Of a stretch of DNA of 64,000 nucleotides, positions 52,428-60,787 are shown piece by piece (the stretch's first letter is position 1; the number at the start of each line of letters is the position of its first letter). The DNA is from Streptomyces sp. NBC_00683 (GTDB lineage: Bacteria > Actinomycetota > Actinomycetes > Streptomycetales > Streptomycetaceae): the NCBI RefSeq assembly GCF_036226745.1, contig NZ_CP109013.1, forward strand, positions 4,712,001-4,776,000, read 5' to 3'. The notes beneath the pieces were generated by a model. The model was not told the origin of the DNA and did no database searches. It saw only the letters and a list, made by a program, of their open reading frames with translations. Both the position numbers and the translations under genes were made by a program.

Positions 52428-52910
52428 TCAGGAGGGCGACTCCTCGTCGTCCTCCTCACCGGTTTCGGCCAGCACCGGTGAGCCGTGGTGGGACCAGAGC
52501 TTCCAGCCGTCCGGCGTGCGCCGGAACACATTGGTGGCGACGACGAGCTGGCCGACGAGCGGGCCGAGCGAGTTGCCCTCCTCCGCCGGGCCGCCGCTGA
52601 GGATGTTCTCGGTGCAGGTCACCAGCGCCGTGTCGCCGGTCATCGCGACCCCGACGTCGGTCAGGAAGAACTGGATGTACTCGGTGTTCGCCATGATCAG
52701 CGCGTAGCTGCGCAGCACCTCGCCGCGGCCGGTGAGCACCGGCCAGCCCGGATGGACGCAGGAGATGGTGAGGTCCTCGCCCGGCAGCCAGAGGGCGGAG
52801 AGCTCGTCGAAGTCGCCCCGCTCCATCGCCTCGTAGAACGCCGTGTTGGCCTGCTCGACGGACTCGATGTCGGCGGCGGCCCCTTCGTGCTCCTCGCGCG
52901 GGTCGTTCAC
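52428..52910 (-). CDS. NTF2/SnoaL-like protein in the folate cluster
   Basis: 160-aa nuclear-transport-factor-2-like fold protein: IESVEQANTAFYEAMERGDFDELSALW...ISCVHPGWPVLTGRGEVLRSY and a C-terminal WKLWSHHGSPV. Its GTG start overlaps the folP stop by 4 bp, so it is translated with folP. Small NTF2-like proteins are often found in actinobacterial folate clusters. A role in folate synthesis is only inferred. The last residues are acidic (EEDDEESPS). Confidence 0.88.
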   Translation of the reverse strand: MNDPREEHEGAAADIESVEQANTAFYEAMERGDFDELSALWLPGEDLTISCVHPGWPVLTGRGEVLRSYALIMANTEYIQFFLTDVGVAMTGDTALVTCTENILSGGPAEEGNSLGPLVGQLVVATNVFRRTPDGWKLWSHHGSPVLAETGEEDDEESPS

Positions 52911-53767
52911 GCCGCCCCCTCGACGGCACGGGCGACGCGCACGGCGTCGGCCGTGGCGCGTACCTCGTGCACACGGACCGCCCAGGCGCCCGCACCGGCG
53001 GAGAGTGCGGAGATCGCGGCCGTGGCGGCGTCGCGCTCGCGGGCGGGCGGTGGGGCCGCGCCCTCACCGGCCAGGACGTGCCCGAGGAAGCGTTTGCGGG
53101 AGGCGGCGACGAGTACCGGCCGGCCCAGATCGCGCAGCTCGCCGAGGTGCGCCATGAGGGAGAGGTCGTGGGAGGCGTCCTTGGCGAAGCCGAGGCCGGG
53201 GTCGATCACGAGCTTCTCCGGGGCGACGCCGCCCGCGATCACGGCATCCATGCGCGTGCGCAGTTCCGCGATCACTTCGGCGACGACGTCCTCGTACACC
53301 GCCCTGCTGTTCATCGACTCGCTGAAGCCGCGCCAGTGCATGACGACGAAGGGCACACCGGCCCCGGCGACGACCGGGACCATGTCCGGGTCGGCGAGGC
53401 CGCCGCTCACATCGTTGACCAGGGCCGCGCCGGCGGCGACGGCCTGCTCGGCGACGCGGGCCCGCATGGTGTCCACGGAGATCGTGACGCCCTCGGAGGC
53501 CAGCTCCCGCACGACGGGGATCACCCGGCGGAGCTCCTCCGACTCGTCCACCCGGCTCGCGCCGGGGCGGGTCGACTCACCGCCGACGTCGATCAGATCG
53601 GCACCCTCGGCCACCAGTGCGAGGCCGTGCTTGATCGCCGCTGTGGTGTCGAACCAGTGGCCCCCGTCGGAGAAGGAATCGGGCGTCACGTTGACGACCC
53701 CCATGACCGCGCAGCGGTCCCACTCCGGCAGCCCCTGCACTGTGCCCCGTCCTCGCAACGTACTCAT
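52907..53767 (-). CDS. folP: Dihydropteroate synthase
   Basis: 286-aa TIM-barrel enzyme joining p-aminobenzoate to hydroxymethyl-dihydropterin pyrophosphate; sulfonamide target. It shows GVVNVTPDSFSDGG, IDVGGESTRPGA, VNDVSGG and DPGLGFAKD in order, with all substrate loops present. A TAGGCT box ends six bases before the ATG, so the folP-NTF2 unit is probably leaderless. The folP, NTF2, folB, folK, DUF3180 order runs along one strand. Confidence 0.96.
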   Translation of the reverse strand: MSTLRGRGTVQGLPEWDRCAVMGVVNVTPDSFSDGGHWFDTTAAIKHGLALVAEGADLIDVGGESTRPGASRVDESEELRRVIPVVRELASEGVTISVDTMRARVAEQAVAAGAALVNDVSGGLADPDMVPVVAGAGVPFVVMHWRGFSESMNSRAVYEDVVAEVIAELRTRMDAVIAGGVAPEKLVIDPGLGFAKDASHDLSLMAHLGELRDLGRPVLVAASRKRFLGHVLAGEGAAPPPARERDAATAAISALSAGAGAWAVRVHEVRATADAVRVARAVEGAA

Positions 53768-53773
53768 ACGACC

Positions 53774-53779
53774 AGCCTA
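53774..53779 (-). promoter_or_regulatory. -10 box TAGGCT for folP, leaderless
   Basis: On the minus strand TAGGCT ends six bases before the folP ATG. Confidence 0.5.
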
Positions 53780-53797
53780 GGCCCGGGAACGGGTCCG

Positions 53798-55633
53798 TCA
53801 GGCCGCGCGGACGCCGCGCTCCGCGCCCTGCTCGGGCCGGTGGCCGCAGGGGCGGGGGCGGGGGGAGCGGAACGGGCGGGGCAGCACGAGGCTCAGGAAG
53901 CCCTCGGCCTGCAGGGCGGCGAGGCCGATCCGGGGGAGGTCGCGGCTGGTGCGGAAGACCACGAAACGGGGCTCCCAGCGGGGCTGGAACTTCGCGTTGA
54001 ACCTGTACAGCGATTCGATCTGGAACCAGCGCGACAGGAAGATCAGCAGCCCTCGCCAGCAGCGCAGCACGGGCCCTGCCCCCAGCCGCTCACCGCGGGC
54101 GAGGGCGGAGCGGAACATGGCGAAGTTCAGCGAGACGCGTGCGACGGACAGCCTGGGGGCGGCCTGCAGCGAGGCGACGATCAGGAGTTCGTTCATGCCC
54201 GGGTCGGCCGAGCGGTCGCGTCGCATCAGCTCCAGGGACAGGCCGTCCCCGCCCCACGGCACGAAGTGCAGTACCGCCTTCAGATCGCCGTACGACGATT
54301 CCTCCGCACCGGTTTCCGCCAGATGGGCGGTGGCGATGACGCAGTCGCCGTCGGCGCGGTCGCCGATCCGGCCCAGCGCCATGGAGAAGCCGCGCTCGGT
54401 GTCGGTGCCTCGCCAGTCGGCGGCAGCCCTGCGGATGCGTTCGAGTTCGGTGTCACCGATGTCGCGGACGCGCCGGACGCGGGTCTCGTAACCGTTGCGC
54501 TCGATACGTTTCACCATCTGGCGTACGTTGCGCATCGCACGCCCGGCGAGGGAGAAATCCGCGACATCCACCACCGCCTCGTCGCCGAGCTCCAGAGCGG
54601 TCAGCCCGGTCTCCCGGGTCCACACCTCACCGCCGGTCTCACTGCAGCCCATCACCGCCGGGGTCCACGAATGCGCCCGGGCCTCGTCCATGAAGCGCTC
54701 GATGGCACCCGGCCAGGCCTCCACGTCGCCGATCGGGTCGCCTCCGGCGAGCATCACCCCGGACACCACGCGGTAGCAGACGGCGGCCTTGCCGCTGGGG
54801 GAGAACACGACGCCCTTGTCACGGCGGAGCGCGAAGTGCCCCAGCGAGTCGCGGCCCCCGTGCTTGGCCAGCAGGGCCCGCAGCCGGGCCTCGTCGTCCT
54901 CGGTGAGGCGGGCGGCCGGGTGCTCGGGGCGGAAGGCGAAGTAGATCGTGGTGACGGCGGTCAGCAGGCCGAGAGCGCCCAGGGAGTACGCCACCGTCCA
55001 GGAGGTCGTCCCGGCGTAGTCCACGGGCCCCTCCAGGCCGAACAGGCCGTAGAGCACGTGCTGGAGCCGGTCGGCGATGGACGGGTTCCCCACGACCCGG
55101 CCGGGATGCACGCTGACGACGACCAGACCGAGCGCGAGCGAACCCGCACCGAGGAGGACGAAGTTGGCCAGCGCCCTCCAGCGGCTCCGCGGGTCGGGCA
55201 GAGCGGCGAACTGGCTCCGGTGCCGCACCAGCAGGAAGCACAGCGCGAGGGAGACGAGCACCCCGATCAGGGAGTGGCGGTAGACGAACTGCGCCACCGC
55301 GCCCGCGGGCAGCAGGACGACGGCGGCCCGCCAGGCGCGCCGCTTGTGCCGTTTGATGCCGTGGGCGAGCAGGAGCAGCAGGACGCCCGAGCTGAGCGAG
55401 AGCGCCGCGGCGAACGGCCCGAGGGCGCCCGGGAGCACCTCGGCGAAGGTGTGCATCCGGCTGTGCCGGAACCGCGGGAAGACTCCGGCGGCGACATCGA
55501 TCAGGCCGACCGCCGCGCAGGCGCTTCCCACCAGTGCCGGTACGGACGCGGGTCGCGGTCCGCGCAGGAACCTGCGTCCGCGTGCCGCATGCGGAACCGT
55601 TCCTGATTTATCCCCATCTACCGTGACAGACAT
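53798..55633 (-). CDS. MprF-like membrane protein with DUF2156 domain
   Basis: 611-aa protein. The N-terminal half has about six TM segments. The C-terminal half (about 265-595) is a DUF2156/GNAT-like phosphatidylglycerol lysyltransferase domain, with features such as RVVSGVMLAGGDPIGD, GTDTERGFSMALGR, and the family end FQIESLYRFNAKFQPRWEPRFVVF. Related MprF and LysX proteins move lysine from tRNA onto phosphatidylglycerol and give resistance to cationic peptides. The amino acid used here is unknown. GGGAAG precedes the ATG. Confidence 0.9.
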   Translation of the reverse strand: MSVTVDGDKSGTVPHAARGRRFLRGPRPASVPALVGSACAAVGLIDVAAGVFPRFRHSRMHTFAEVLPGALGPFAAALSLSSGVLLLLLAHGIKRHKRRAWRAAVVLLPAGAVAQFVYRHSLIGVLVSLALCFLLVRHRSQFAALPDPRSRWRALANFVLLGAGSLALGLVVVSVHPGRVVGNPSIADRLQHVLYGLFGLEGPVDYAGTTSWTVAYSLGALGLLTAVTTIYFAFRPEHPAARLTEDDEARLRALLAKHGGRDSLGHFALRRDKGVVFSPSGKAAVCYRVVSGVMLAGGDPIGDVEAWPGAIERFMDEARAHSWTPAVMGCSETGGEVWTRETGLTALELGDEAVVDVADFSLAGRAMRNVRQMVKRIERNGYETRVRRVRDIGDTELERIRRAAADWRGTDTERGFSMALGRIGDRADGDCVIATAHLAETGAEESSYGDLKAVLHFVPWGGDGLSLELMRRDRSADPGMNELLIVASLQAAPRLSVARVSLNFAMFRSALARGERLGAGPVLRCWRGLLIFLSRWFQIESLYRFNAKFQPRWEPRFVVFRTSRDLPRIGLAALQAEGFLSLVLPRPFRSPRPRPCGHRPEQGAERGVRAA

Positions 55634-55776
55634 CGCTTCCCGTGGCTCCGCGAGAGATTCCTGAGTCCGTCGGCCGAAGCCCCTACGGACGATGTGCGCC
55701 CTCTAGGACGAGGCTTCCGCGGAGTGGGTTCATCCCCTTTCCGGAAATTTCCCGCACAGAAAGCTCACCTTCACCC
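55634..55776. promoter_or_regulatory. Divergent control region between MprF-like and esterase genes
   Basis: It contains the A/T-rich palindrome TTTCCGGAAA (55738-55747), 29 bp before the esterase ATG, which stands out in this genome and may be an operator. GAAGCC/GGCTTC arms (about 55674 and 55711) could form a weak stem. Confidence 0.4.
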
Positions 55777-56898
55777 ATGGGTCTCACCAGCAACGCCGTT
55801 CTGGTTCTGGCGGTATCACTGGCCGTCGGGCTGTTCGCGGCCACGATCCGGCTCTGGCCCCGGCTGGCCGCCCGCACCGCTTCCGCGGTGGCGGGCCGGA
55901 TCGGCCTGCTGCTGGCGACCCAGCTGGCGCTCTTCGTCTCGGCCGGTCTCCTGGCCAACAACTCCTTCCTCTTCTACGGCTCCTGGGCCGATCTGTTCGG
56001 GCAGAAGCAGGACCTGGGAACGGTCACCGACCACGGCGCCGGTGAGCCCGTGGCCGGGGGCGTGGCCAGGATCGGCACCCAGCGGCCCGATGTGCCGGGA
56101 GGCGGCAGGCCCGCGGTGGCGGGCCGGATCGACAAGGTCGTCGTCTCCGGGCGGGCTTCGCGGATCGACAGTCCGGCGTACGTCTATCTGCCCCCGGAGT
56201 ACTTCCAGCCGGCGCACGCCCGGCGGACGTTCCCCGCGGTCATCGTGCTGACCGGCTACCCGGGCACCGCCGAGAACCTGGTCAAGGGCCTGCGCTACCC
56301 GCAGACCGCTCATGAACAGGTCAGGGCGGGCAGGGCGCAGCCGATGGTCCTGGTGATGCTGCGGCCGACGGTGGCGCCGCCCCGGGACACCGAGTGCGTG
56401 GACATCGCGGGGGGCCCGCAGGCCGAGACGTTCTTCGCCGAGGACCTGCCGCAGGCGGTGTCCCGGACGTACCGGGTCGGCAGCCGGGCCCGCAACTGGG
56501 GTGTCATCGGCAACTCGACCGGGGGCTACTGCGCGTTGAAGCTCGGCCTGCACCACCCGGAGCGCTTCGCCGCGAGTGCCGGTCTGTCGGCCTACTACAG
56601 GGCGGCCGAGGACCCGACGACCGGCGACCTCTTCCACGGGGACCGGAAGGCGCGCAACCGTGCCGATCTGTTGTGGAGCCTGGACCACCGGGCGCCGGCC
56701 GCCTCGTCCTTCCTGGTCACGACGTCCCGGCAGGGCGAGGGGAACCTCCGGGGCACCCGGGAGTTCATCGACCGGGTGAAGGCACCCGCCAGGGTGTCCT
56801 CGATCGTGCTCGACAGCGGCGGCCACAACTTCAACACCTGGCGGCGGGAGATTCCTCCGGCCCTGGAATGGATGAGCGGCAGGCTCAGCGCGACCTGA
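55777..56898 (+). CDS. Membrane-anchored putative esterase (alpha/beta hydrolase)
   Basis: 373 aa with two N-terminal hydrophobic segments (about 5-25 and 38-60), then an extracytoplasmic esterase-D/mycolyltransferase-like domain. VYLPPEYF...RTFPAVIVLTGYPG, then the nucleophile elbow GNSTGG with S247 and a late SGGHNFNTW histidine, are as expected for the family. The acid residue is probably in the DRVKAPARVSSI region. It is of the type of putative esterase proteins related to antigen 85 and is convergent with the osmoprotectant ATPase gene. Confidence 0.87.
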   Translation: MGLTSNAVLVLAVSLAVGLFAATIRLWPRLAARTASAVAGRIGLLLATQLALFVSAGLLANNSFLFYGSWADLFGQKQDLGTVTDHGAGEPVAGGVARIGTQRPDVPGGGRPAVAGRIDKVVVSGRASRIDSPAYVYLPPEYFQPAHARRTFPAVIVLTGYPGTAENLVKGLRYPQTAHEQVRAGRAQPMVLVMLRPTVAPPRDTECVDIAGGPQAETFFAEDLPQAVSRTYRVGSRARNWGVIGNSTGGYCALKLGLHHPERFAASAGLSAYYRAAEDPTTGDLFHGDRKARNRADLLWSLDHRAPAASSFLVTTSRQGEGNLRGTREFIDRVKAPARVSSIVLDSGGHNFNTWRREIPPALEWMSGRLSAT

Positions 56899-56940
56899 CC
56901 CCGGCGCCCCCGGCTCCGCCCCGGCCGGCGGCACCGTGGT

Positions 56941-58122
56941 TCACGGTGAAGCGACCGTCGCCACGGTCTCCACCGCGACCTCGGCACGCGGAAGGTCCTG
57001 GGCGTCCGCGTCGATCGAGCGGCGCAGCGCCTCGTGGAGGCGGGCCGGGGTGAGAACACCCAGGAAGCGGCCGGTGCTGTCCTTGTCGATGACCGCGATC
57101 CAGCCCGCGTCGTGCTGGAGCATGGTGGCGAAGGCCTGCTTGAGCGGGGCGCCGAGCGGAAGCCACGCCTCCATGCGGCGGGCGTGCTCGCGGACCGTTC
57201 CCGCGGCATCGGCCGACGCGGCGTCGCCCGCGGGGATCCAGCCGTGCAGGTTGTCCTCGCCGTCCAGCACGACCGCCCAGCGGGCGCCATCGGCCCGCAG
57301 CCGCGCCGTCGCCTTCGCCAGCGGATCGTCGAGGTGGACGACCGGCGGCTGGTCCAGGTCGCTCTCCTCGATGGGGGTGACCGAGAGCCGTTTCAGACCG
57401 CGGTCCGCCCCGACGAAGTCCGCGACGTACGGCGTCGCGGGTGCCCCGAGCACGGTGGCCGGGGAGTCGAACTGCTCGATCCGGCCCTGTCCGTACACGG
57501 CGATACGGTCGCCGAGCCGGACGGCCTCCTCGATGTCGTGCGTGACGAACAACACGGTCTTGCGCACCTGAGCCTGCAGTTTCAGGAATTCGTTCTGCAG
57601 TCTTTCCCGTACGACGGGGTCGACGGCGCCGAATGGTTCGTCCATCAGCAGGACCGGCGGGTCGGCGGCCAGTGCGCGTGCCACACCGACCCGTTGGCGC
57701 TGACCGCCGGACAGTTGCTCGGGATAGCGCCCGCCATAAACGGAAGGATCAAGTCCGACGAGATCGAGGAGTTCGGCGGCCCGCTCCCGCGCCTTTCCCC
57801 GGTTCCAGCCGAGGAGATGGGGGACGGTTGCCGTGTTCTCCAGGACCGTCTTGTGCGGAAACAGCCCGACCTGCTGGATCACATAGCCGATGCGACGGCG
57901 CAGTTGTACCGGGTCGATGGCGGATATGTCGTCCCCGTCGAGGAATATCCGGCCCTCTGTCGGTTCGATCAGACGGTTCACCATCTTCATCGTGGTCGTC
58001 TTGCCGCAGCCGGAAGGTCCGACGAGCGTGACCAGTTCACCCTCGGCGACCTCGAAGGAAAGGTCGTCGACGGCGGTGGTGCCGTCCGCGTACCGCTTGG
58101 TGACGTGCTCGAAACGGATCAT
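56941..58122 (-). CDS. Osmoprotectant ABC transporter ATPase with CBS domains
   Basis: 393-aa ATPase of the OpuCA/ProV type for glycine betaine, choline or related solutes. Walker A GPSGCGKTT, Q-loop IGYVIQQVGLFPHKTV, signature LSGGQRQRVGVARAL and Walker B VLLMDEPFGAVD are complete. The C-terminal third (about 255-385) has two CBS domains, the known ionic-strength sensors of OpuC/OpuA systems. The start at MIRFEHVTKRY follows GGGGAAT. The permeases and binding protein lie divergently to the right. Confidence 0.92.
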   Translation of the reverse strand: MIRFEHVTKRYADGTTAVDDLSFEVAEGELVTLVGPSGCGKTTTMKMVNRLIEPTEGRIFLDGDDISAIDPVQLRRRIGYVIQQVGLFPHKTVLENTATVPHLLGWNRGKARERAAELLDLVGLDPSVYGGRYPEQLSGGQRQRVGVARALAADPPVLLMDEPFGAVDPVVRERLQNEFLKLQAQVRKTVLFVTHDIEEAVRLGDRIAVYGQGRIEQFDSPATVLGAPATPYVADFVGADRGLKRLSVTPIEESDLDQPPVVHLDDPLAKATARLRADGARWAVVLDGEDNLHGWIPAGDAASADAAGTVREHARRMEAWLPLGAPLKQAFATMLQHDAGWIAVIDKDSTGRFLGVLTPARLHEALRRSIDADAQDLPRAEVAVETVATVASP

Positions 58123-58253
58123 GATTCCCCATTGTGACGCGGGTTCTGTGAAGGACATGTTGCTGGAATACGACAGCCTCGGCGATTGTCGGTGCTCGGG
58201 GATAGGGTCGCCAGACATCGAGTCCGCGGCGGCAAACGGGAGGTGGGGGACGG
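58123..58253. promoter_or_regulatory. Divergent control region of the osmoprotectant transporter
   Basis: A 131-bp region between the left-facing ATPase and right-facing permease genes. Ribosome sites GGGGAAT (minus) and GGGAGGTGGGGG-like (plus) are visible. No clear operator dyad was found by eye. Confidence 0.4.
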
Positions 58254-58976
58254 ATGGCCGAGCAGAACTGCCTGGTGGCGAACGACTGGATCTGCGGCGA
58301 GTATCTGCGCTCCCGCAGCCAGGAGTTGACCGAGGCGACGGTCCAGCACATCTGGATCACTGTGGCTTCGGTGCTGATCGGCCTGGTGGTCGCATTTCCA
58401 CTCGCGCTTCTCGCACGCCGCGGCCGGCATTTCGCCGGACCGGTGCTGGGTCTGACCACGGTGCTCTACACGGTGCCGTCGCTGGCGATGTTCTCGCTGC
58501 TGCTGCCGCTGTTCGGACTGTCCGCGGCCCTCGTCGTCACCGGCCTGGTGCTCTATTCGCTGACCATTCTCGTGCGGAACATCCTGGCAGGGCTCGAAGC
58601 GGTGCCCCAGGAGGCCAAGGAAGCGGCGCAGGGCATGGGTTACGGCCCCGGCCGGCTCCTGTGGGAGGTGGAACTCCCCCTCGCGCTGCCCGCGCTGATG
58701 GCCGGTCTGCGGATCGCCACGGTCTCGACGGTCGCGCTCACCACGGTGGGGTCCCTCGTCGGCAAGGGCGGCCTCGGCAATCTCATCGAGGACGCGCTGC
58801 CCAGCTTCTTCAAGGCCCAGGTGCTCACGGCCTCCGTGCTCTGCGTGCTGCTCGCGGTGGCCGCGGACCTGCTGCTGCTCGGCCTGCAGCGCCTGCTCAC
58901 GCCCTGGACCCGCATACGGACACCCGCCACGGCGGCGACCGGGCCCGCGGGCATCGCGAAGACGGAGGCGGGCTGA
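58254..58976 (+). CDS. Osmoprotectant ABC transporter permease 1
   Basis: 240 aa, OpuCB-like, with five to six TM helices. The EAA motif AAQGMGYGPGRLLWEVELPLALPALMAGLR is complete for contact with the ATPase. GLTTVLYTVPSLAMFSLLLPLFG is the usual permease segment. GGAGGTGGGG precedes the ATG. The next permease starts three bases after its stop. Confidence 0.93.
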   Translation: MAEQNCLVANDWICGEYLRSRSQELTEATVQHIWITVASVLIGLVVAFPLALLARRGRHFAGPVLGLTTVLYTVPSLAMFSLLLPLFGLSAALVVTGLVLYSLTILVRNILAGLEAVPQEAKEAAQGMGYGPGRLLWEVELPLALPALMAGLRIATVSTVALTTVGSLVGKGGLGNLIEDALPSFFKAQVLTASVLCVLLAVAADLLLLGLQRLLTPWTRIRTPATAATGPAGIAKTEAG

Positions 58977-58979
58977 TCC

Positions 58980-59654
58980 ATGGGAGTCATCGGGGACGCC
59001 TGGACCTGGCTCGTCACCGGAGCCAACTGGTCCGGGGAGAACGGGGCGACGCACCGGCTGGGCGAGCACCTGTACGTGAGCGGAGTGGCCCTGGTGGCCG
59101 CCTGCGCCATCGCCCTGCCGATCGCGCTGTACCTGGGGCACATGGGCAAGGGGGGTGCGCTCGCGGTCAACATCTCCAACGTGGGCCGGGCGATCCCGGT
59201 GTTCGCGGTCCTCGCCCTCTTCATGATGACGCCGCTGCGCAACTCCGGCTATGTCCCCACCATCATCGCGCTGGTGCTGTTCGCCGTGCCGCCGCTGCTG
59301 ACCAACGCCTATGTCGGGATGAGGGAGGTGGACCGGTCGGTGCTCGAGGCCGCCCGGGGCATGGGCATGTCCGGCATGCAGCTCTTCGCGCGGGTCGAGC
59401 TCCCGCTGGCCTATCCGATGATCATGACCGGGCTGCGGTCCGCGGCGGTCCAGGTGGTCGCCACCGCCTCGATCGCGGCGATGGTCGGACTGGGCGGCCT
59501 GGGCCGGATCATCACCGCAGGATTCAACACCTATGACACGGCGCAGGTATTCGCGGGCGCCGTACTGGTCGCCCTGCTGGCCCTGGTGGTGGAGGGGGCA
59601 CTCGTGGCGCTGGACCGGCTGCTGTCGCCCCTGCGCCGCCGCCGGACGGCATGA
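58980..59654 (+). CDS. Osmoprotectant ABC transporter permease 2
   Basis: 224 aa, OpuCD-like. Its EAA motif is AARGMGMSGMQLFARVELPLAYPMIMTGLRSA. SNVGRAIPVFAVLALFMM and GLGGLGRIITAGFNTYD match the family. A four-base ATGA overlap with an in-frame start of the binding-protein gene suggests coupled translation. Confidence 0.93.
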   Translation: MGVIGDAWTWLVTGANWSGENGATHRLGEHLYVSGVALVAACAIALPIALYLGHMGKGGALAVNISNVGRAIPVFAVLALFMMTPLRNSGYVPTIIALVLFAVPPLLTNAYVGMREVDRSVLEAARGMGMSGMQLFARVELPLAYPMIMTGLRSAAVQVVATASIAAMVGLGGLGRIITAGFNTYDTAQVFAGAVLVALLALVVEGALVALDRLLSPLRRRRTA

Positions 59655-59704
59655 ACGCGCGCTTTTCGGACAGTGCACACCCTTTTTCGCGGATGGAGAA
59701 CAAC

Positions 59705-60685
59705 ATGAGCAGGACCTCGCGCATAGCGAGTGCGGTCATCGGAGTGGTCGCGCTGGCCGGGTCGCTCGCCGCGTGCGGCGGCGACAGCCTGGAGAAGGAG
59801 AAGAGCGGCTCGGACAGCGCGGCGGGCGCGGACTCCAAGAAGGGCTCGCTCGTCGTGGGCGCCGCTTCCTTCACCGAGTCCAAGGTGCTCGCCGAGCTGT
59901 ACGCACAGCTCCTGGGCGATGCCGGGTACAGCACCTCGATCACCACGGTGAAGAACCGTGAACTGTACGAGCCGTCACTGGAGAAGGGCGAGATCGACGT
60001 CGTCCCGGAATACGCGGCGACCATCGCCGAATTCCTCAACGCCAAGGTCAACGGGGCGGCGGAGGCGGAGAAGAAGCCGGTCGCATCGGGGGACGCGGCG
60101 GCCACCGTGGCAGCCCTGGAGAAGCTCGCCGGTCCGCTCGGGCTGAAGGTTCTCCCGGTCGGCGAGGCAGTCGATCAGAACGCCTTCGCGGTGTCGAAGG
60201 AATTCGCCGAGAAGAACAACCTCACGACGCTTTCCGACCTCGGCCGGTCGAAGATCAAGGTGAAGATCGCAGCGGGCGACGAGTGCGAGATCCGTCCGTT
60301 CTGCGCACCGGGTCTGAAGAAGACGTACGGCATCGACGTCACCGGGATCGACCCCAAGGGCGTCGGGACACCGCAGTCCAAGCAGGCGGTCAAGGACGGC
60401 AAGGACCAGCTCGTCCTCACGACCACCACGGATGCCGTGCTGGACGCCTACGGGCTGGTTTTCCTGGAGGACGACAAGAAGCTCCAGAACGCCGACAACG
60501 TCCTGCCGGTGCTCAACGCCAAGGACGCGGGTGCCCCGGAGATCGCCGCGGCGCTCGGGAAGCTCACCGATGTCCTCACCACGGAGGACCTCGCCGAACT
60601 CAACCGCAAGGTCGACGCGGAGCGCGCCAAGCCCGCCGATGCGGCCAAGGAGTATCTGCAGTCGAAGGGTCTGATCAAGAAGTAG
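59705..60685 (+). CDS. Osmoprotectant-binding lipoprotein
   Basis: 326-aa substrate-binding protein of the OpuCC/glycine-betaine type, exported and lipid-anchored (signal MSRTSRIASAVIGVVALAGS, lipobox LAAC). SFTESKVLAELYAQLLGDAGY and VPEYAATIAEFLN are family hallmarks. The ATG after TGGAGAAC is preferred since it gives a normal signal peptide. An earlier in-frame ATG (59651) overlaps the permease stop and would add 18 residues, and both could be used. Substrate is probably a quaternary amine. Confidence 0.92.
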   Translation: MSRTSRIASAVIGVVALAGSLAACGGDSLEKEKSGSDSAAGADSKKGSLVVGAASFTESKVLAELYAQLLGDAGYSTSITTVKNRELYEPSLEKGEIDVVPEYAATIAEFLNAKVNGAAEAEKKPVASGDAAATVAALEKLAGPLGLKVLPVGEAVDQNAFAVSKEFAEKNNLTTLSDLGRSKIKVKIAAGDECEIRPFCAPGLKKTYGIDVTGIDPKGVGTPQSKQAVKDGKDQLVLTTTTDAVLDAYGLVFLEDDKKLQNADNVLPVLNAKDAGAPEIAAALGKLTDVLTTEDLAELNRKVDAERAKPADAAKEYLQSKGLIKK

Positions 60686-60774
60686 ACGGCCGCGGAACAG
60701 TCATTTGAGGGGCCGCAAGGTAACCGGGCGGGAACAGATTGCCGGGCGGCCTCCCAAGTGACCCGTGCGCACGG

Positions 60775-60780
60775 TAAATT
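60775..60780 (+). promoter_or_regulatory. -10 box TAAATT, leaderless
   Basis: TAAATT, AT-rich against its surroundings, ends seven bases before the ATG of the coiled-coil membrane protein. Confidence 0.55.
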
Positions 60781-60787
60781 TCGGGCC

